The notes: generated from the letters alone by a model not told the origin. A stretch of DNA of 64,000 nt from Planctomycetaceae bacterium (GCA_028284145.1 JANQSH010000192.1:1-64000), one strand, 5' to 3'. Positions 46,125 through 56,988 are shown, numbered from the stretch's first letter. A program made the numbers and translations.

Positions 46125-47519
46125 TTATTTGTAAAGGCTTTCCAGCCTGCTTAAAGTGTCGCGATAGCCGTAATCAACGCCCAGAATTTCGTTGTAATAC
46201 TCCTCGGCCTGCTCTTTCTGGTCTTCCTGCTCGCAAATCCGGCCAAGGGCATAGTGCACTTTTTTGAGCTGTTCCTGGTCATCATGCGGATCGAGTTTGT
46301 CGAGTACTTTTTCCAGTTGCCGCCGCGCCAAAACCCGGTTGTTGACCGACAGGAAACATTCGCCCAGAGCGACCAGGACGTTCTTCTCCAGTCGACTATC
46401 GCCCGAGCATTGTTGCAGCAGCGGGATTGCCTTCTGCCATTCGCGTACTTTCATGTAACGCTGGGCCAGTTCGTATTTCTGCGTGATGTCTTTCGGGTAG
46501 CGTTCCACACGCGCAGAGAGTACCTCGATCTCACGCAGAACGAGCTCCTTCTTCAAAGCGTTGTAGTTCTTTTCGACCGTCTTGTCCTGGTTGTCCGCAG
46601 CGATCGCCTGTTTCGCCAACGCCAAATTGTTCCGCAAAATATCGAGTTGAAGGTCTTCCAGCAATTCGCGAACGCTGGGATCGCCGCCACTGACATCCAG
46701 CACCTGGTTATAAGTCTCTTCCGCCTTGTCGAGTTTCTTTTCCGACTTGTACAAATCGGCCAGCTTCAAATAATTTTCTACAGTAGCAGGGTTACGACGA
46801 ATGGCGTGCAGCAAATCCTGCTCTGGCGACTCACCGGGAGCGACATCCTTCTGCTGGCCTTGTTGCGATTTGCGAAACTCGGAATAGGCGTTTCCGCTGC
46901 TGGAGGTCTCTTTCACATCCTCTGCGTTTTCCGCATCTTCGTACCCGCCCCGATCAATCACCTTCTCGGCATGCAGCTTGCTGAGTTTATCGCGGATCGA
47001 TTTGTTGCTCGGATCGGATTTAATGATTCGGTTTAACGCGGCAATCGCGTCGTTGTAATTGCCCCGCTCCAACTGCAAGTCGGCATAGGTTCCCAAATAC
47101 TTTGCGCTCTCGGGGTCCGAGGCAATGGCCAGTTGAAAACCATACAAAGCGATGTCGCCGTAACCCAGTTTCCAGCATGCCTCGCCCAGATCATAATTCA
47201 ATCCACCATCCCAGGGGTTCACCTTCAACCCTTTTTCGGCATCCTGTGCAACCGCCTCCCAGTCCTTCATCACACGCGATTTCTTGATCCGCCCGCGAAC
47301 ACCCATCAGCCTGGCCCCGGCCATCCGCGCACCGGTCTTGTTATCGCCATACATGCGGTATTCGGCATTCCGTAATGTCTGCCGGTACATCAGGTTGTCC
47401 GGGAACATGTTTACGCAGGTCGTAAACATTTCCACAGCGAAATCCCATTGTTCCCGCGACAACGCTTCAGTGCCTCGTTTCCAGCAGTCGGATGCAATTT
47501 TTTTCTTGTCAGCACTCAT
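46125..47519 (-). CDS. TPR-repeat protein
   Basis: A 464-residue soluble protein (ATG 47519) built of tetratricopeptide repeats, visible as repeated 34-residue helix pairs such as GYGDIALYGFQLAIASDPES, GNYNDAIAALNRIIKSDPSN, NPATVENYLKLADLYKSEKK and EQLKKVHYALGRICEQEDQK. A charged, disordered stretch (EDVKETSSSGNAYSEF and following) splits two TPR arrays. TPR proteins scaffold complexes; the partner is unknown. The frame is open upstream to 47633, but those residues are not repeat-like. It is divergent from the DUF1080 gene. Confidence 0.85.
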   Translation of the reverse strand: MSADKKKIASDCWKRGTEALSREQWDFAVEMFTTCVNMFPDNLMYRQTLRNAEYRMYGDNKTGARMAGARLMGVRGRIKKSRVMKDWEAVAQDAEKGLKVNPWDGGLNYDLGEACWKLGYGDIALYGFQLAIASDPESAKYLGTYADLQLERGNYNDAIAALNRIIKSDPSNKSIRDKLSKLHAEKVIDRGGYEDAENAEDVKETSSSGNAYSEFRKSQQGQQKDVAPGESPEQDLLHAIRRNPATVENYLKLADLYKSEKKLDKAEETYNQVLDVSGGDPSVRELLEDLQLDILRNNLALAKQAIAADNQDKTVEKNYNALKKELVLREIEVLSARVERYPKDITQKYELAQRYMKVREWQKAIPLLQQCSGDSRLEKNVLVALGECFLSVNNRVLARRQLEKVLDKLDPHDDQEQLKKVHYALGRICEQEDQKEQAEEYYNEILGVDYGYRDTLSRLESLYK

Positions 47520-47699
47520 GTCAGTCTTCAAAAAGTGGCTGGTATCGAAATTCCCTGAACAATCTATCATACGCGAAGGGAAGCGGCTATGTCGCCCCCG
47601 ATGTTGGACGAGAAGCCGTGATCTGATTAGCATATTCTCTGGTCAGTTGCGATCGGAATTTCCAGTGCTTCACGCTATTTCAACAAGGGATGACACTCT

Positions 47700-48704
47700 A
47701 TGACGATGCCTCAATCAATTTCTGGCCGTTCGCTCTTTTTTGCCTTTCTAATCGTTTCGCTGGCGAGTTTCACTTCCCTCAATGCGGTTCCCAAGGGGGG
47801 CGTCATTGCCCCCTCGCAAACCGATGCCGACTTCAAACTGCAGGGCGAATACTCTGGCACATGGCAAGAAGGAGATGAGCAGGAAAAACTGGGCGTGCAG
47901 GTCATTGCGCTGGGCAAAGGGCAATTCCGAGCCGTCGCATACAAGGGTGGTCTGCCGGGAGAAGGCTGGGATGGCAACGATCCGGATCAGTCGGAAGCCA
48001 GGTTCGAAGATGGAAAAGTGACATTCAAAAACGACGATGGCATTGCCATGCTGGACGAAAAAGGGTTTCAAGTTCAGAGTTCCGATGGCAAACCGCTCGG
48101 CATGTTGAAGAAAGTTATTCGCAAAAGCAGGACTCTCGGGATGAAGCCTCCGAAAGGAGCCGTGGTTCTGTTTAATGGCACTTCGGCTGACAATTTCCAA
48201 CCCGGCAAAATGTCTGATGATGGACTGCTGATGCAGGGTGCGACCAGCAAGCAAAAATTCGGTAGCCATATGCTGCATATTGAATTTCTTCTGCCGTACA
48301 AACCCGAAGCACGCGGCCAGGGACGCGGCAACAGCGGGTTGTATGTGCAGGGACGATATGAAGTGCAGATGCTTGATTCATTCGGGCTGAAGGGCAAGAA
48401 CAACGAATGTGGCGGCATCTATGAAATTGCTGATCCCGATGTCAACATGTGCTATCCGCCTCTTTCATGGCAGACTTATGACGTCGATTTCACGGCAGCG
48501 GAATTCGATGATGCAGGGAAGAAAACGAAAAACGCCCGCATCACGGTCCGCCATAATGGTGTTGTTGTTCATAATGATCTGGAGTTGCCTCGACCGACAC
48601 GGGCTTCCTCAGTGAAGAATGAAACTGCCACCCCTGGGCCGGTCTATCTGCAGAATCATGGCAACCCGGTCCGTTACCGCAACATCTGGGTCGTGGAAAA
48701 GTAG
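47700..48704 (+). CDS. secreted DUF1080 (3-keto-disaccharide hydrolase) protein
   Basis: A 334-residue protein with a signal peptide (about residues 1-29, ending SLNAVPKGG), an N-terminal beta region (about 40-145), and a DUF1080 domain (about 155-332) with VVLFNGTSADNF, RGNSGLYVQGRYEVQMLDS, NECGGIY and the closing GPVYLQNHGNPVRYRNIWV. DUF1080 proteins are concanavalin-like; some cleave 3-keto-glycosides. They are abundant in planctomycetes and linked to glycan breakdown. AAGGG lies before ATG 47700. Confidence 0.9.
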   Translation: MTMPQSISGRSLFFAFLIVSLASFTSLNAVPKGGVIAPSQTDADFKLQGEYSGTWQEGDEQEKLGVQVIALGKGQFRAVAYKGGLPGEGWDGNDPDQSEARFEDGKVTFKNDDGIAMLDEKGFQVQSSDGKPLGMLKKVIRKSRTLGMKPPKGAVVLFNGTSADNFQPGKMSDDGLLMQGATSKQKFGSHMLHIEFLLPYKPEARGQGRGNSGLYVQGRYEVQMLDSFGLKGKNNECGGIYEIADPDVNMCYPPLSWQTYDVDFTAAEFDDAGKKTKNARITVRHNGVVVHNDLELPRPTRASSVKNETATPGPVYLQNHGNPVRYRNIWVVEK

Positions 48705-48929
48705 CCGGTGCGTGTCTTACCAGGTTTCAACTACTGCAGATCATCAAAGCGTTATCTGTCACTAAATCGATTGCAGTTTGGTTCAATGTGTCTTTTGAAC
48801 TTTCTGCCGAAACCCAACACTCGATAGCGTACCTTCGAAAATCCATATCTGCCGATTCTGAATCGGGTGGTATCACAAGGCTACGGTCGGTTGCTGAAGG
48901 CTGATCAGCCTGATGTCACCCGATCCAAA

Positions 48930-51701
48930 TTACGCTCCCACGCCGCCGATTTTCACATTGTAGTCTTTCAACAGTTGCTGGCTGCGAGCTGAGTTCATCT
49001 TTTGCAGATCCTGACTGTAAAGCAGTCGGTAAACCGATGGTTCCGGTTCCAGACGCTGGCTGCGTGGATTGAACTGCATGGTGCGGAAATGTTGCTCCTG
49101 CATGAACTTGCTGTGCAGTGCTTCCATGCCCCCTTCGGTATCGGGTGTGCGATTCTTTGGTTTGACCACATAAATGACGGTTTTGTCCGCATTGGGAGCC
49201 ACACCAACATCGCCCGGCTTCAGTTCTTCAAAGATGACCGACATGAATTCGTCACCGGGATTTTCAATGCCGGTGGGAGTCGACATGGAAACCGGCGGGA
49301 TCTGGCTCCAGAACTGGGCAGGAATGGCCAGCCGACGATACCAGCTGAAGGCCTCTTCGGAATCGAGAACGACCAGTTCGTCGCTGTCTTTATCCTTCCG
49401 AATACGGACATCAGCCAGAGTCTCTTCAAAACTTTTGTCGCTCTTGCGGACCATCTCCGCGATCTCTTTGGCTCGGGATTCTGCCAGCGGATATGCCTCC
49501 TTCAACTTCCAGGCGGCGAGAACCTGATCGCGAATCCCCTCATCGTCGTATTCCGGCACAAGGCTCTCCCGGCCATCGGTGGTCCAGAGCAGGAAGCGGC
49601 TAATGTGATTTTCATTATCTTCCTGGGCCTTCTCCGCGAAGCTCTTCAGATAATGTGTCGTCGCCATGTCGCGGTAGATGACCTGGCGAACGGGAATTCC
49701 CGGGCCAAACTCCGTCGGTGTCGATTCACTTGCTCCGACAATCGATAATTCGGAATCATCAAATTCCGACAGGCTCAAAAAATCCGTGCTGATGTATTTC
49801 AGATCGTTTTCCCCGGCGAATTTTTTCATCGCTGCTGAGATCACCTTTTCTGCCCCTTCGACCCGTTTCTTCCGGTCTTCTTCCTTCTCTTCCGGGGGGG
49901 CACTCTTCCAGTGATCATTCCTTTGCTGAAACAGTTCCGCATCGGCTTTCGCCATGAGATTGTCGACCAGCTCCCTGACACGTGCAGTCGTCAATTCGTC
50001 TGCAATTTCTTTCTTTAGATCATCGTCAAGTGGACGGTATTTCTCTTTTTTCGTGGGATCATTTTCGTCAATCGTTTCACCTTCCGAAGTATCTTCACTT
50101 ACTTCTGTTGTGCCGGCCTCTGATGTGTCGGTTGAGTCTGGAATCTCTTCCGTTTCGTTCGTTCCGTTTTCACCGGCGTTGGAAGAGTCCGTGTTCCCGC
50201 TCTCATCCGTCGGTGTTTCGTCGGTCGATTCCAACGTTTTGTTTCCTGCTGGCTGTGTCTGGGTAACATTGTCGGGGTCGGAAGTGTCGAGTTCGTGAGG
50301 TTGGGTTGTTTCCTCTTCCGGAATTTCGCCCATCGGTTCCGTCACGGAATTGTCTTGTGACTCCGCCTCTGCTGGCCCTTCTGCCGGCGTCCCATCATCT
50401 CCCGCTGCTTCATCCTGAAAACTGACGAACGATGTCGCTGGCGTGACCTGCCGTGCCGATTGGTCGTTGTCACTTTCAAGCGCGGGAGGATCACCCGGGT
50501 CGGCGGGCGTTTCGCGATCAATGTCACTTCCATTTGCCGGAGGTATCTCACCATCCCCTTCGTCGGTTGGGGTGAGTTCTGGTCCCTCTTCTGGTGGTCC
50601 CTCAGTGGGGTTTTCATTGGAATTTCCGGGGAATTCTTCGGCCGTCTGACGATACTTCGATTCCTTGTTTGCTTCGTAGTAAGCCGCAATTTCCTCGTCG
50701 GTTGGTTGCTTTACTTTTTTGGCGAATGTGTCGTAGTCGGCTTCGACGCAGGCGATTTTCACACGTGGCGGTTGCAGGAAACCAGGTGTGCCGTCTGGTT
50801 GCGGGAAACCTGTTTTGTACTGTTCAAAAAAAGCCTGCAGTTGCGATTCATCCGGTTCGGGAACATTCCCGGCAAAATCTCCCACAGGCAGCGCGGCATG
50901 TGCCAGTTCCTGTTTGATCTCCATTCGCTGGAATAAGTCCCAATAGCCGAGTGGGGTCAAAAGGTGCTGCTCGGATTCGCTGAAGCGGTCGGCGGGGAAA
51001 AGCAACTGGCTGACGATCTTCGCTTTCAGCAGGTTGCCGAGCCGATTGTAGATCTCGTTCTGGCTGACGCGGAAACGTTTGCACAAATCACGAAAATCGT
51101 CGGAGCTTAAATATCCTTTGGCGATTTCATTCAGAATGAAGTCGTGGATCAAGTCATCGGAAATCGTGATGCCCATACGGTCAGCTTCGTGTTGCAGAAT
51201 GTATTCCAGTACCAGATCCTGCTCGGCCGCCTCATCGCTGAAGCGAATGGGCCGCATGTCATTTTTGAATTCGTTCAGTTTTCCTGCTTTCACGGCATTG
51301 GATTGAGCCACCTGCCTCAGTTCAAACAGAAACTGATTGTACAACTCGCGATTCTTCCCCAGTGACTCCAATTCCGACGTCGTCAGGTTTCCAATCGACG
51401 TTTCCACCATTGGTGCGGGGCGCTGCACCCAGGCAAACACAATCGCGATGACCGCGCCAGCGACGGCACCGGTTAACGCGTATTCCCCACCCTTGTCCTG
51501 CTTCGCGCCGAAGAACCACATCACTCCGGCACAGACGCCTGCCAGAAGCAGGATCGTGATGACGGGGGAAATCTGTCCGCCCCCCGGGCCAGACATTTGC
51601 ATCAATGAATCCATCACAACGAACGCGAACAGAGCCAACGCGGTCACCGCGACCATCATCACTTTTTGGTTTTTTCGGAAGAACTGAAACGGAGATGCCA
51701 T
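48930..51701 (-). CDS. membrane-anchored SurA-N-like protein with long acidic insert
   Basis: A 923-residue protein (ATG 51701, with GAGGA about 7 bases upstream). Three membrane segments lie near the N-terminus (about 12-110), followed by a SurA/PpiD-type chaperone region (about 120-340, with LVLEYILQHEADRMGI and TDEEIAAYYEANKE). A low-complexity insert of roughly 200 residues, rich in Glu, Asp, Thr, Ser, Pro and Gly (coding about 50040-50660), then splits it from a C-terminal region with coiled-coil-like charged helices. PpiD-like proteins help fold exported proteins; I could not find a clear rotamase motif. It is divergent from topA. Confidence 0.7.
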   Translation of the reverse strand: MASPFQFFRKNQKVMMVAVTALALFAFVVMDSLMQMSGPGGGQISPVITILLLAGVCAGVMWFFGAKQDKGGEYALTGAVAGAVIAIVFAWVQRPAPMVETSIGNLTTSELESLGKNRELYNQFLFELRQVAQSNAVKAGKLNEFKNDMRPIRFSDEAAEQDLVLEYILQHEADRMGITISDDLIHDFILNEIAKGYLSSDDFRDLCKRFRVSQNEIYNRLGNLLKAKIVSQLLFPADRFSESEQHLLTPLGYWDLFQRMEIKQELAHAALPVGDFAGNVPEPDESQLQAFFEQYKTGFPQPDGTPGFLQPPRVKIACVEADYDTFAKKVKQPTDEEIAAYYEANKESKYRQTAEEFPGNSNENPTEGPPEEGPELTPTDEGDGEIPPANGSDIDRETPADPGDPPALESDNDQSARQVTPATSFVSFQDEAAGDDGTPAEGPAEAESQDNSVTEPMGEIPEEETTQPHELDTSDPDNVTQTQPAGNKTLESTDETPTDESGNTDSSNAGENGTNETEEIPDSTDTSEAGTTEVSEDTSEGETIDENDPTKKEKYRPLDDDLKKEIADELTTARVRELVDNLMAKADAELFQQRNDHWKSAPPEEKEEDRKKRVEGAEKVISAAMKKFAGENDLKYISTDFLSLSEFDDSELSIVGASESTPTEFGPGIPVRQVIYRDMATTHYLKSFAEKAQEDNENHISRFLLWTTDGRESLVPEYDDEGIRDQVLAAWKLKEAYPLAESRAKEIAEMVRKSDKSFEETLADVRIRKDKDSDELVVLDSEEAFSWYRRLAIPAQFWSQIPPVSMSTPTGIENPGDEFMSVIFEELKPGDVGVAPNADKTVIYVVKPKNRTPDTEGGMEALHSKFMQEQHFRTMQFNPRSQRLEPEPSVYRLLYSQDLQKMNSARSQQLLKDYNVKIGGVGA

Positions 51702-52076
51702 CCGGATTTCCTCATTCATTCGGTCTGTCAACCCGGCACGTTTTGACGGGACACACTTGACAGACGCCTCAACTATGGTTTATGGATTTGCGGAATCAGT
51801 CGCTCAAACAGATGATGCAAAGTGCGGCCCTGCTCCGCAGGTTCGCCACTGGGAACGTGCGGGAAAAGGACGAAAACGAACCAGCAGGGACGATTTCGAC
51901 CGCAATGGTTGTCGAACGCGAATCATAGTGAATCGTCCGTCGGCATTGTAGCTTGCGGTCGCAGTGACACAAGATCAACGGGTTCCGGATGAGTGGCATC
52001 GCTACCGCCGGACAGGGTTTCGGGTCCGTAGCCACCGGATTAATGGCTTCGAAAGAGATTAGCAAAGGACGAGGGT
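51702..52076. other. divergent intergenic region surA-like / topA
   Basis: 375 bases between two divergent genes, so both promoters should be here. No repeat element or hairpin of note was found, and no promoter hexamers could be defended. Confidence 0.45.
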
Positions 52077-54818
52077 GTGGTCGCCAAAAGAAAAAAAGGC
52101 CTGGTGATTGTGGAATCGCCGGCCAAGGCCCGAAAGATCGGCGATTATCTCGGCAAGGATTATAAGGTCATGGCGAGTATGGGCCATGTCCGCGATCTCC
52201 CGGCCAACGCAGCGGAAATCCCGGCGGCGGTAAAGAAAGAAGAATGGTCGCGGTTGGGAGTGAACCCGCAGGCCGACTTTCAGCCCCTCTACGTCGTCCC
52301 CAAAGAAAAGAAAAAAATCGTTAAGGAATTGAAAGATGCACTGAAAAGCGCTGATGAATTAATTCTCGCGACGGACGAAGACCGTGAAGGCGAGAGCATC
52401 GGCTGGCATCTGGCCGAATTGCTCAAGCCGAAAGTGCCCGTCAAGCGGATGGTCTTTTCGGAAATCACCAAACCAGCCATCAAGGCCGCCATCGAAAGCC
52501 CGCGCGAATTGGATGAAAACCTCGTTCAGGCGCAGGAAACCCGGCGCGTGCTGGACCGCCTTTACGGTTATACGCTCAGTCCGCTGCTTTGGAAAAAGAT
52601 CTCACGCGGACTTTCGGCAGGGCGGGTCCAATCGGTTGCCGTCCGTTTGCTCGTGCAGCGGGAACTGGAACGCCTCGCCTTTCGCAGTGGTACTTATTGG
52701 GATTTGAAAGCGGAACTCCAGACTGAAGACAAATCGCAGTTTGAGGCACAACTGTTCGCGTTGGACGGCAGGAAAATCGCCAGCGGAAAAGACTTCGATG
52801 AGAACACGGGCCAGTTGAAGAAAGGCTCGGATGTCCTTCTGCTGGACGAAAAAGAGGCGAACGAACTGCATGACCGAATACGGGATGCCAAATGGACCGT
52901 CAGTAAGGTCGAAACCCGTAATCAGGTCCGCAAACCATATGCTCCCTTCACCACCAGTACGCTGCAGCAGGAAGCCAACCGCAAGCTGAACATGACCGCC
53001 CGGGAAACGATGCAGGTCGCCCAGCGGTTATATGAAAACGGCATCATTACTTACATGCGTACCGACAGCGTTCACCTTTCCGATGAAGCGATCAACGCCT
53101 CGCGCTCGCGTGTCAAAAATCTGTACGGCAACGATTATCTCAGTGAGGGAGTCCGGCAGTTCACGAACAAACAGAAAAATGCGCAGGAAGCTCACGAAGC
53201 GATTCGACCGGCAGGCGATCAGATGCAGACCGCTGATGAGCTGAATCTGACCGGTCGCGAGTCGCAGCTTTATTCCCTCATCTGGAAGCGGACGATTGCC
53301 ACGCAAATGGCCGAGGCCAGGTTGACGTTCCAAACCGTCACGATCGCTGCGGAAGGAGCCGAGTTTCGAGCGACAGGTCGGCATGTTGCGTTCCCCGGTT
53401 TCTTCCGGGCGTATGTTGAAGGGGTGGATGATCCCGAAGCTGCGCTGGATGATACCGAATCTGCCCTGCCGCCACTCAAAGAGGAAGCGACACTCGGCTG
53501 CCAGGAGTTGGAATGTGTCAGTCACGAGACCAAACCACCGGCGCGTTTCACCGAAGCGACGCTGGTCCGCACATTGGAAGCCGAAGGGGTCGGGCGACCG
53601 AGTACTTACGCGAGCATCATCGGCACGATCCAGGATCGCGGTTACGTTCGCAAGCAGGGGAATCAACTCATTCCAACATTCACGGCGTTAGCCGTCACAC
53701 GATTACTGGAAGAGCATTTCCCGAATCTGGTCGACACAAGTTTCACCGCGAATATGGAACAAACGCTCGACGATATCTCTAACGGTGAAGCGGATCGACT
53801 CCCCTACCTGCAGACATTCTACTCCGGCGATGCGGGCATCGAACAGCAGGTAAAAACGCACGAAGACCAGATCGACGCGAGAGAAGCCTGCACATTGAAT
53901 CTGGATGGCCTGGAACCATCGGTTCGCGTTGGGCGGTATGGTCCCTATTTCGAGAAGAAAAATGAAAACGACGAAGCCGTTACCGCTTCCATTCCCCCCG
54001 ATGTCGCTCCAGCCGATCTTTCCAACGACGTGGCAGAAGACCTCATCCGCCAGAAGCAGGAAGGGCCGAAAGCGCTCGGTATGCATCCTGAAGAGGGGCT
54101 GCCGGTTTACAGGTTAAACGGCCCGTTCGGCCCGTATCTGCAATTGGGTGATATGCCTGAGGAAGTGACCGAAGAGACACCCAAACCGAAACGTGTTGGC
54201 ATCCCAAAGAACATCGACACCGAAGAATTGAACATCAACAAGGCACTGCAACTGCTTTCCCTGCCAAAGCGTTTGGGACATCATCCGGAAACCGGCAAGG
54301 TCGTCAATGCGGGTATCGGACGTTACGGGCCGTATGTGCTGCACGATAAAGTTTACAAATCGTTCGGGAAGGAACACACCTACGAGCATGAAGGCAAGGT
54401 GTACGATGTGCTCAATGTTGACCTGGAAACGGCGGTCGAAATGCTCAAGACCGCGCGTCGCCGTTCTGCCCCGGAGCCATTGAAGAAATTGGGCGAACAT
54501 CCGGAAGAGGGTGGCGAGATCGCGATTTTTGAGGGCCGGTACGGTCCCTATGTGAAGCATGGAAAAATCAACGCGACCATCCCGAAAGATATGAACCCCG
54601 AAACAGTCACGCTGGAACAGGCGTTGGACTGGATCGCCGAGAAAGCGGCCAAAAAGGGTGGCACCAAAAAGAAGGCCACTAGGAAAAAAGCAACAACGAA
54701 AAAGGCCGCCAAAAAGAAGTCATCCGGGAAGAAGACCGCGACAAAAAAGTCTGCTGCGAAAAAGAAAACCGCCAGCAAAAAGAAAACGAGCGCGAAGAAA
54801 ACGTCAGCAGATGCTTAG
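52077..54818 (+). CDS. topA: DNA topoisomerase I
   Basis: A 913-residue type IA topoisomerase. The TOPRIM domain starts [17 protein letters not shown] and has [15 protein letters not shown]; the catalytic Tyr is Y326 in [16 protein letters not shown]. In place of zinc fingers the C-terminal part has at least three Toprim_Crpt repeats ([14 protein letters not shown]...[17 protein letters not shown]...[17 protein letters not shown]...RYGPYVKHG). It ends with a 50-residue Lys/Ala/Thr-rich tail. The start is GTG 52077. It relaxes negative supercoils. The stop TAG (54816-54818) is formed by the edge of MITE copy H. Confidence 0.97.
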   Translation: MVAKRKKGLVIVESPAKARKIGDYLGKDYKVMASMGHVRDLPANAAEIPAAVKKEEWSRLGVNPQADFQPLYVVPKEKKKIVKELKDALKSADELILATDEDREGESIGWHLAELLKPKVPVKRMVFSEITKPAIKAAIESPRELDENLVQAQETRRVLDRLYGYTLSPLLWKKISRGLSAGRVQSVAVRLLVQRELERLAFRSGTYWDLKAELQTEDKSQFEAQLFALDGRKIASGKDFDENTGQLKKGSDVLLLDEKEANELHDRIRDAKWTVSKVETRNQVRKPYAPFTTSTLQQEANRKLNMTARETMQVAQRLYENGIITYMRTDSVHLSDEAINASRSRVKNLYGNDYLSEGVRQFTNKQKNAQEAHEAIRPAGDQMQTADELNLTGRESQLYSLIWKRTIATQMAEARLTFQTVTIAAEGAEFRATGRHVAFPGFFRAYVEGVDDPEAALDDTESALPPLKEEATLGCQELECVSHETKPPARFTEATLVRTLEAEGVGRPSTYASIIGTIQDRGYVRKQGNQLIPTFTALAVTRLLEEHFPNLVDTSFTANMEQTLDDISNGEADRLPYLQTFYSGDAGIEQQVKTHEDQIDAREACTLNLDGLEPSVRVGRYGPYFEKKNENDEAVTASIPPDVAPADLSNDVAEDLIRQKQEGPKALGMHPEEGLPVYRLNGPFGPYLQLGDMPEEVTEETPKPKRVGIPKNIDTEELNINKALQLLSLPKRLGHHPETGKVVNAGIGRYGPYVLHDKVYKSFGKEHTYEHEGKVYDVLNVDLETAVEMLKTARRRSAPEPLKKLGEHPEEGGEIAIFEGRYGPYVKHGKINATIPKDMNPETVTLEQALDWIAEKAAKKGGTKKKATRKKATTKKAAKKKSSGKKTATKKSAAKKKTASKKKTSAKKTSADA

Positions 54819-54916
54819 AGCAGTTTACTTCTGGTGTGACGTCTCTGGCTCGCGAGAGCCTGTGTTTGTTGGCCGAACGGCATCCGTCGCGGCACGGGAA
54901 AGCGTAATACGCTCTA
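54816..54916 (-). mobile_element. MITE-like element, copy H, starting at the topA stop codon
   Basis: Complete 101-bp copy, TA 54816-54817 to TA 54915-54916, reverse orientation: GAGCAGTTTAC, TGGTGTGACGTC, GGCTCGCGAGAGCC (itself a small palindrome), GGCCGAACGGCATCCGTCGC and GCGTAATACGCTC. Its first three bases are the topA stop codon. Confidence 0.9.
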
Positions 54917-55013
54917 ATCTTCGTTCCCTGGTCTTCAATCGCTTTGCGTCCGCTTGAGACATTCGGTAGGGTGGAGCCTCAAATTTCTTTCCCCCGACAA
55001 GGCTGCCTGTTCG

Positions 55014-55736
55014 ATGTCCGATTCCATTGCCCGATTGATTGACCACGCGCTACTGCATCCCACACTCTCCGACGATGAGCTTCGCGCCGGTTGCGAAGTG
55101 GCTCGCCAATACAACGTTGCCAGTGTTTGCGTCAAACCATATGCCGTTCCGCTGGCAGTCGAAGCTCTGGCGGGTAGCAATGTCGTGGTGGGAACCGTCA
55201 TCGGCTTTCCTCACGGATCCCATGCCACCGAAGCGAAAGCGGCCGAAGCAAAAATCGCCTGCGAACAGGGAGCGACCGAACTCGATATGGTCGCCAACAT
55301 TGGCAAGGCGATTCAGGGTGACTGGGAATACGTCGAGCAGGACATTCACGCCGTGGTTGAAGTGGCCCATCAACATGGGGCGATCACAAAAGTCATTTTT
55401 GAAAACGATTACCTGCCCAATGACGACATAAAAATTGGACTCTGCAAAGTGAGTGAACGAGCCGGGGCGGAATTTGTCAAAACGTCGACCGGGTTTGGTT
55501 TCGTCAAGCAGCCGGATGGTGGTTACAATTACATTGGCGCGACAGGAGAAGACGTGCGGCTGATGCGGGCCAACTGCGGTGACAAAGTGCAGGTGAAAGC
55601 GGCTGGTGGAATTCGCAACTATGCCGATGCCGCGAAATTGCGCGATCTTGGTTGTACCCGCATTGGCGCCAGCGCGACGGCTGCGATTGTCGAAGGCGAA
55701 CAGACGGGCCAGAATCAGTCGGGCGAAGGGTATTGA
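55014..55736 (+). CDS. deoC: deoxyribose-phosphate aldolase
   Basis: A 240-residue class-I aldolase (ATG 55014). It has IDHALLHPT, VVGTVIGFPHG, GATELDMVANIG, the Schiff-base Lys near residue 156 in FVKTSTGFG, and the second active Lys in QVKAAGGIRNYADA. It cleaves 2-deoxyribose-5-phosphate to glyceraldehyde-3-phosphate and acetaldehyde. The frame is open upstream to 54954, but family proteins begin at this Met. The purine nucleoside phosphorylase gene starts one base after its stop, so the two form a nucleoside salvage operon. Confidence 0.95.
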   Translation: MSDSIARLIDHALLHPTLSDDELRAGCEVARQYNVASVCVKPYAVPLAVEALAGSNVVVGTVIGFPHGSHATEAKAAEAKIACEQGATELDMVANIGKAIQGDWEYVEQDIHAVVEVAHQHGAITKVIFENDYLPNDDIKIGLCKVSERAGAEFVKTSTGFGFVKQPDGGYNYIGATGEDVRLMRANCGDKVQVKAAGGIRNYADAAKLRDLGCTRIGASATAAIVEGEQTGQNQSGEGY

Positions 55737-55737
55737 A

Positions 55738-56568
55738 ATGCTGCGGCTGTCCGGTCAGATTCAGGATGCCGTCACGACGATCCGCCAGCACTGGTCGCGC
55801 ACACCGCGGGTCGGCATCATTCTGGGCACGGGATTAGGTGGGCTGACGTCGGAGATCGATCAGGAAGCGGTCATCAGTTATCAGATCATCCCGCATTTTC
55901 CCAGGTCGACCGCGATTGGCCACAAAGGGCAACTGGTGTGCGGCAATCTTGCCGGTGTGCCAGTCGTCACAATGGAAGGCCGCTTCCATGCTTACGAAGG
56001 TTATCCATTGCAGCAGATCACTTTGCCGGTCCGCGTGATGAACGAAATGGGCATCGAATTGCTGATTGTCTCCAATGCCAGCGGAGGTATGAATGACGCC
56101 TACCGCCCCGGTGATGTGATGATTCTCAAGGACCATATCAACCTGATGGGTGACAACCCGCTGACCGGGATTAACGACGACAACCTCGGCCCCCGTTTTC
56201 CCGACATGAGTGAGCCGTACGACAAAAAGCTGATCGACATTGGCATGCAGGTCGCCGAAGATCAGGAAATTCGCGCGCACCGGGGAGTGTATGTGGCGCT
56301 CAAAGGCCCGAACTACGAAACGCCAGCCGAATACCGGTTTCTGAAGGTCATCGGTGGGGATGTCGTTGGCATGTCGACCGTGCCAGAGGTGATTGTCGCG
56401 GCCCATGTCGGCCTGAAGGTTTTCGCCATCTCGACGATCACCAACGTCGCGCTTCCGGAAGAATTGGAACCAGTTGATGGTGAGGCGATCGTCGAAGCGG
56501 CAGAGCGAGCCGAGGCGTCCGTCCGCAAAATCGTCATCGGCATCGTAAAGCACGTGAGGCAGAGTTAA
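55738..56568 (+). CDS. punA: purine nucleoside phosphorylase (trimeric type)
   Basis: A 276-residue enzyme of the trimeric PNP/MTAP family: GIILGTGLGGL (phosphate site), GRFHAYEGYPLQ, SNASGGMNDAYRPGD, GPNYETPAEYRFL, GMSTVPEVIVAAHVGL and ITNVALPE. It splits purine (deoxy)nucleosides with phosphate; the deoxyribose-1-phosphate made can, after isomerisation, feed DeoC encoded just upstream. ATG 55738 immediately follows the deoC stop; an open frame back to 55606 merely overlaps deoC. Confidence 0.94.
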   Translation: MLRLSGQIQDAVTTIRQHWSRTPRVGIILGTGLGGLTSEIDQEAVISYQIIPHFPRSTAIGHKGQLVCGNLAGVPVVTMEGRFHAYEGYPLQQITLPVRVMNEMGIELLIVSNASGGMNDAYRPGDVMILKDHINLMGDNPLTGINDDNLGPRFPDMSEPYDKKLIDIGMQVAEDQEIRAHRGVYVALKGPNYETPAEYRFLKVIGGDVVGMSTVPEVIVAAHVGLKVFAISTITNVALPEELEPVDGEAIVEAAERAEASVRKIVIGIVKHVRQS

Positions 56569-56601
56569 CCGAAAAAGGCATCACCCAACAGGAGTGTAGA
56601 T

Positions 56602-56988
56602 ATGGGCGAATTCAATTCTCAGAAGAATCGGGCCGTCTGGTTTGATATCCCGGTGACCGACCTGGAACGAGCCGCCACGTTTTACCGGGCAGTGCTTGCG
56701 ATCGGAGTTGATATCGAATCGATGGGCGACGTGCAATTCGCCGTGCTGGATCACGAAGATGGCAACGGTGGCTGTCTCGTCCCTGCTTCAGGACCGATTC
56801 CTTCCGATGGCGGTATTCTGCTGTATTTGAATGTCGATGGGCGAATTCGGGATGCCGTGGAGAAAGTCGCATCATCGGGAGGAGAGGTCATCGAGCCGAT
56901 TCATTCGATTGGTCCGCACGGTTTCCGATCGATCGTGTTGGACAGCGAAGGCAACCGCCTCGCCCTGCACTCGAATACGGATGAATGA
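56602..56988 (+). CDS. VOC (glyoxalase-like) family protein
   Basis: A 128-residue protein with the vicinal-oxygen-chelate fold: VWFDIPVTDLERAATFYRAV at the start, QFAVLDHEDGNGGCLVP in the middle, and GPHGFRSIVLDSEGNRLALH at the end, the usual second half-motif. Small VOC proteins act as dioxygenases, isomerases or binding proteins; none can be singled out. GGAGTGTAGAT precedes the ATG. It starts 33 bases after punA and may be co-transcribed. Confidence 0.88.
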   Translation: MGEFNSQKNRAVWFDIPVTDLERAATFYRAVLAIGVDIESMGDVQFAVLDHEDGNGGCLVPASGPIPSDGGILLYLNVDGRIRDAVEKVASSGGEVIEPIHSIGPHGFRSIVLDSEGNRLALHSNTDE

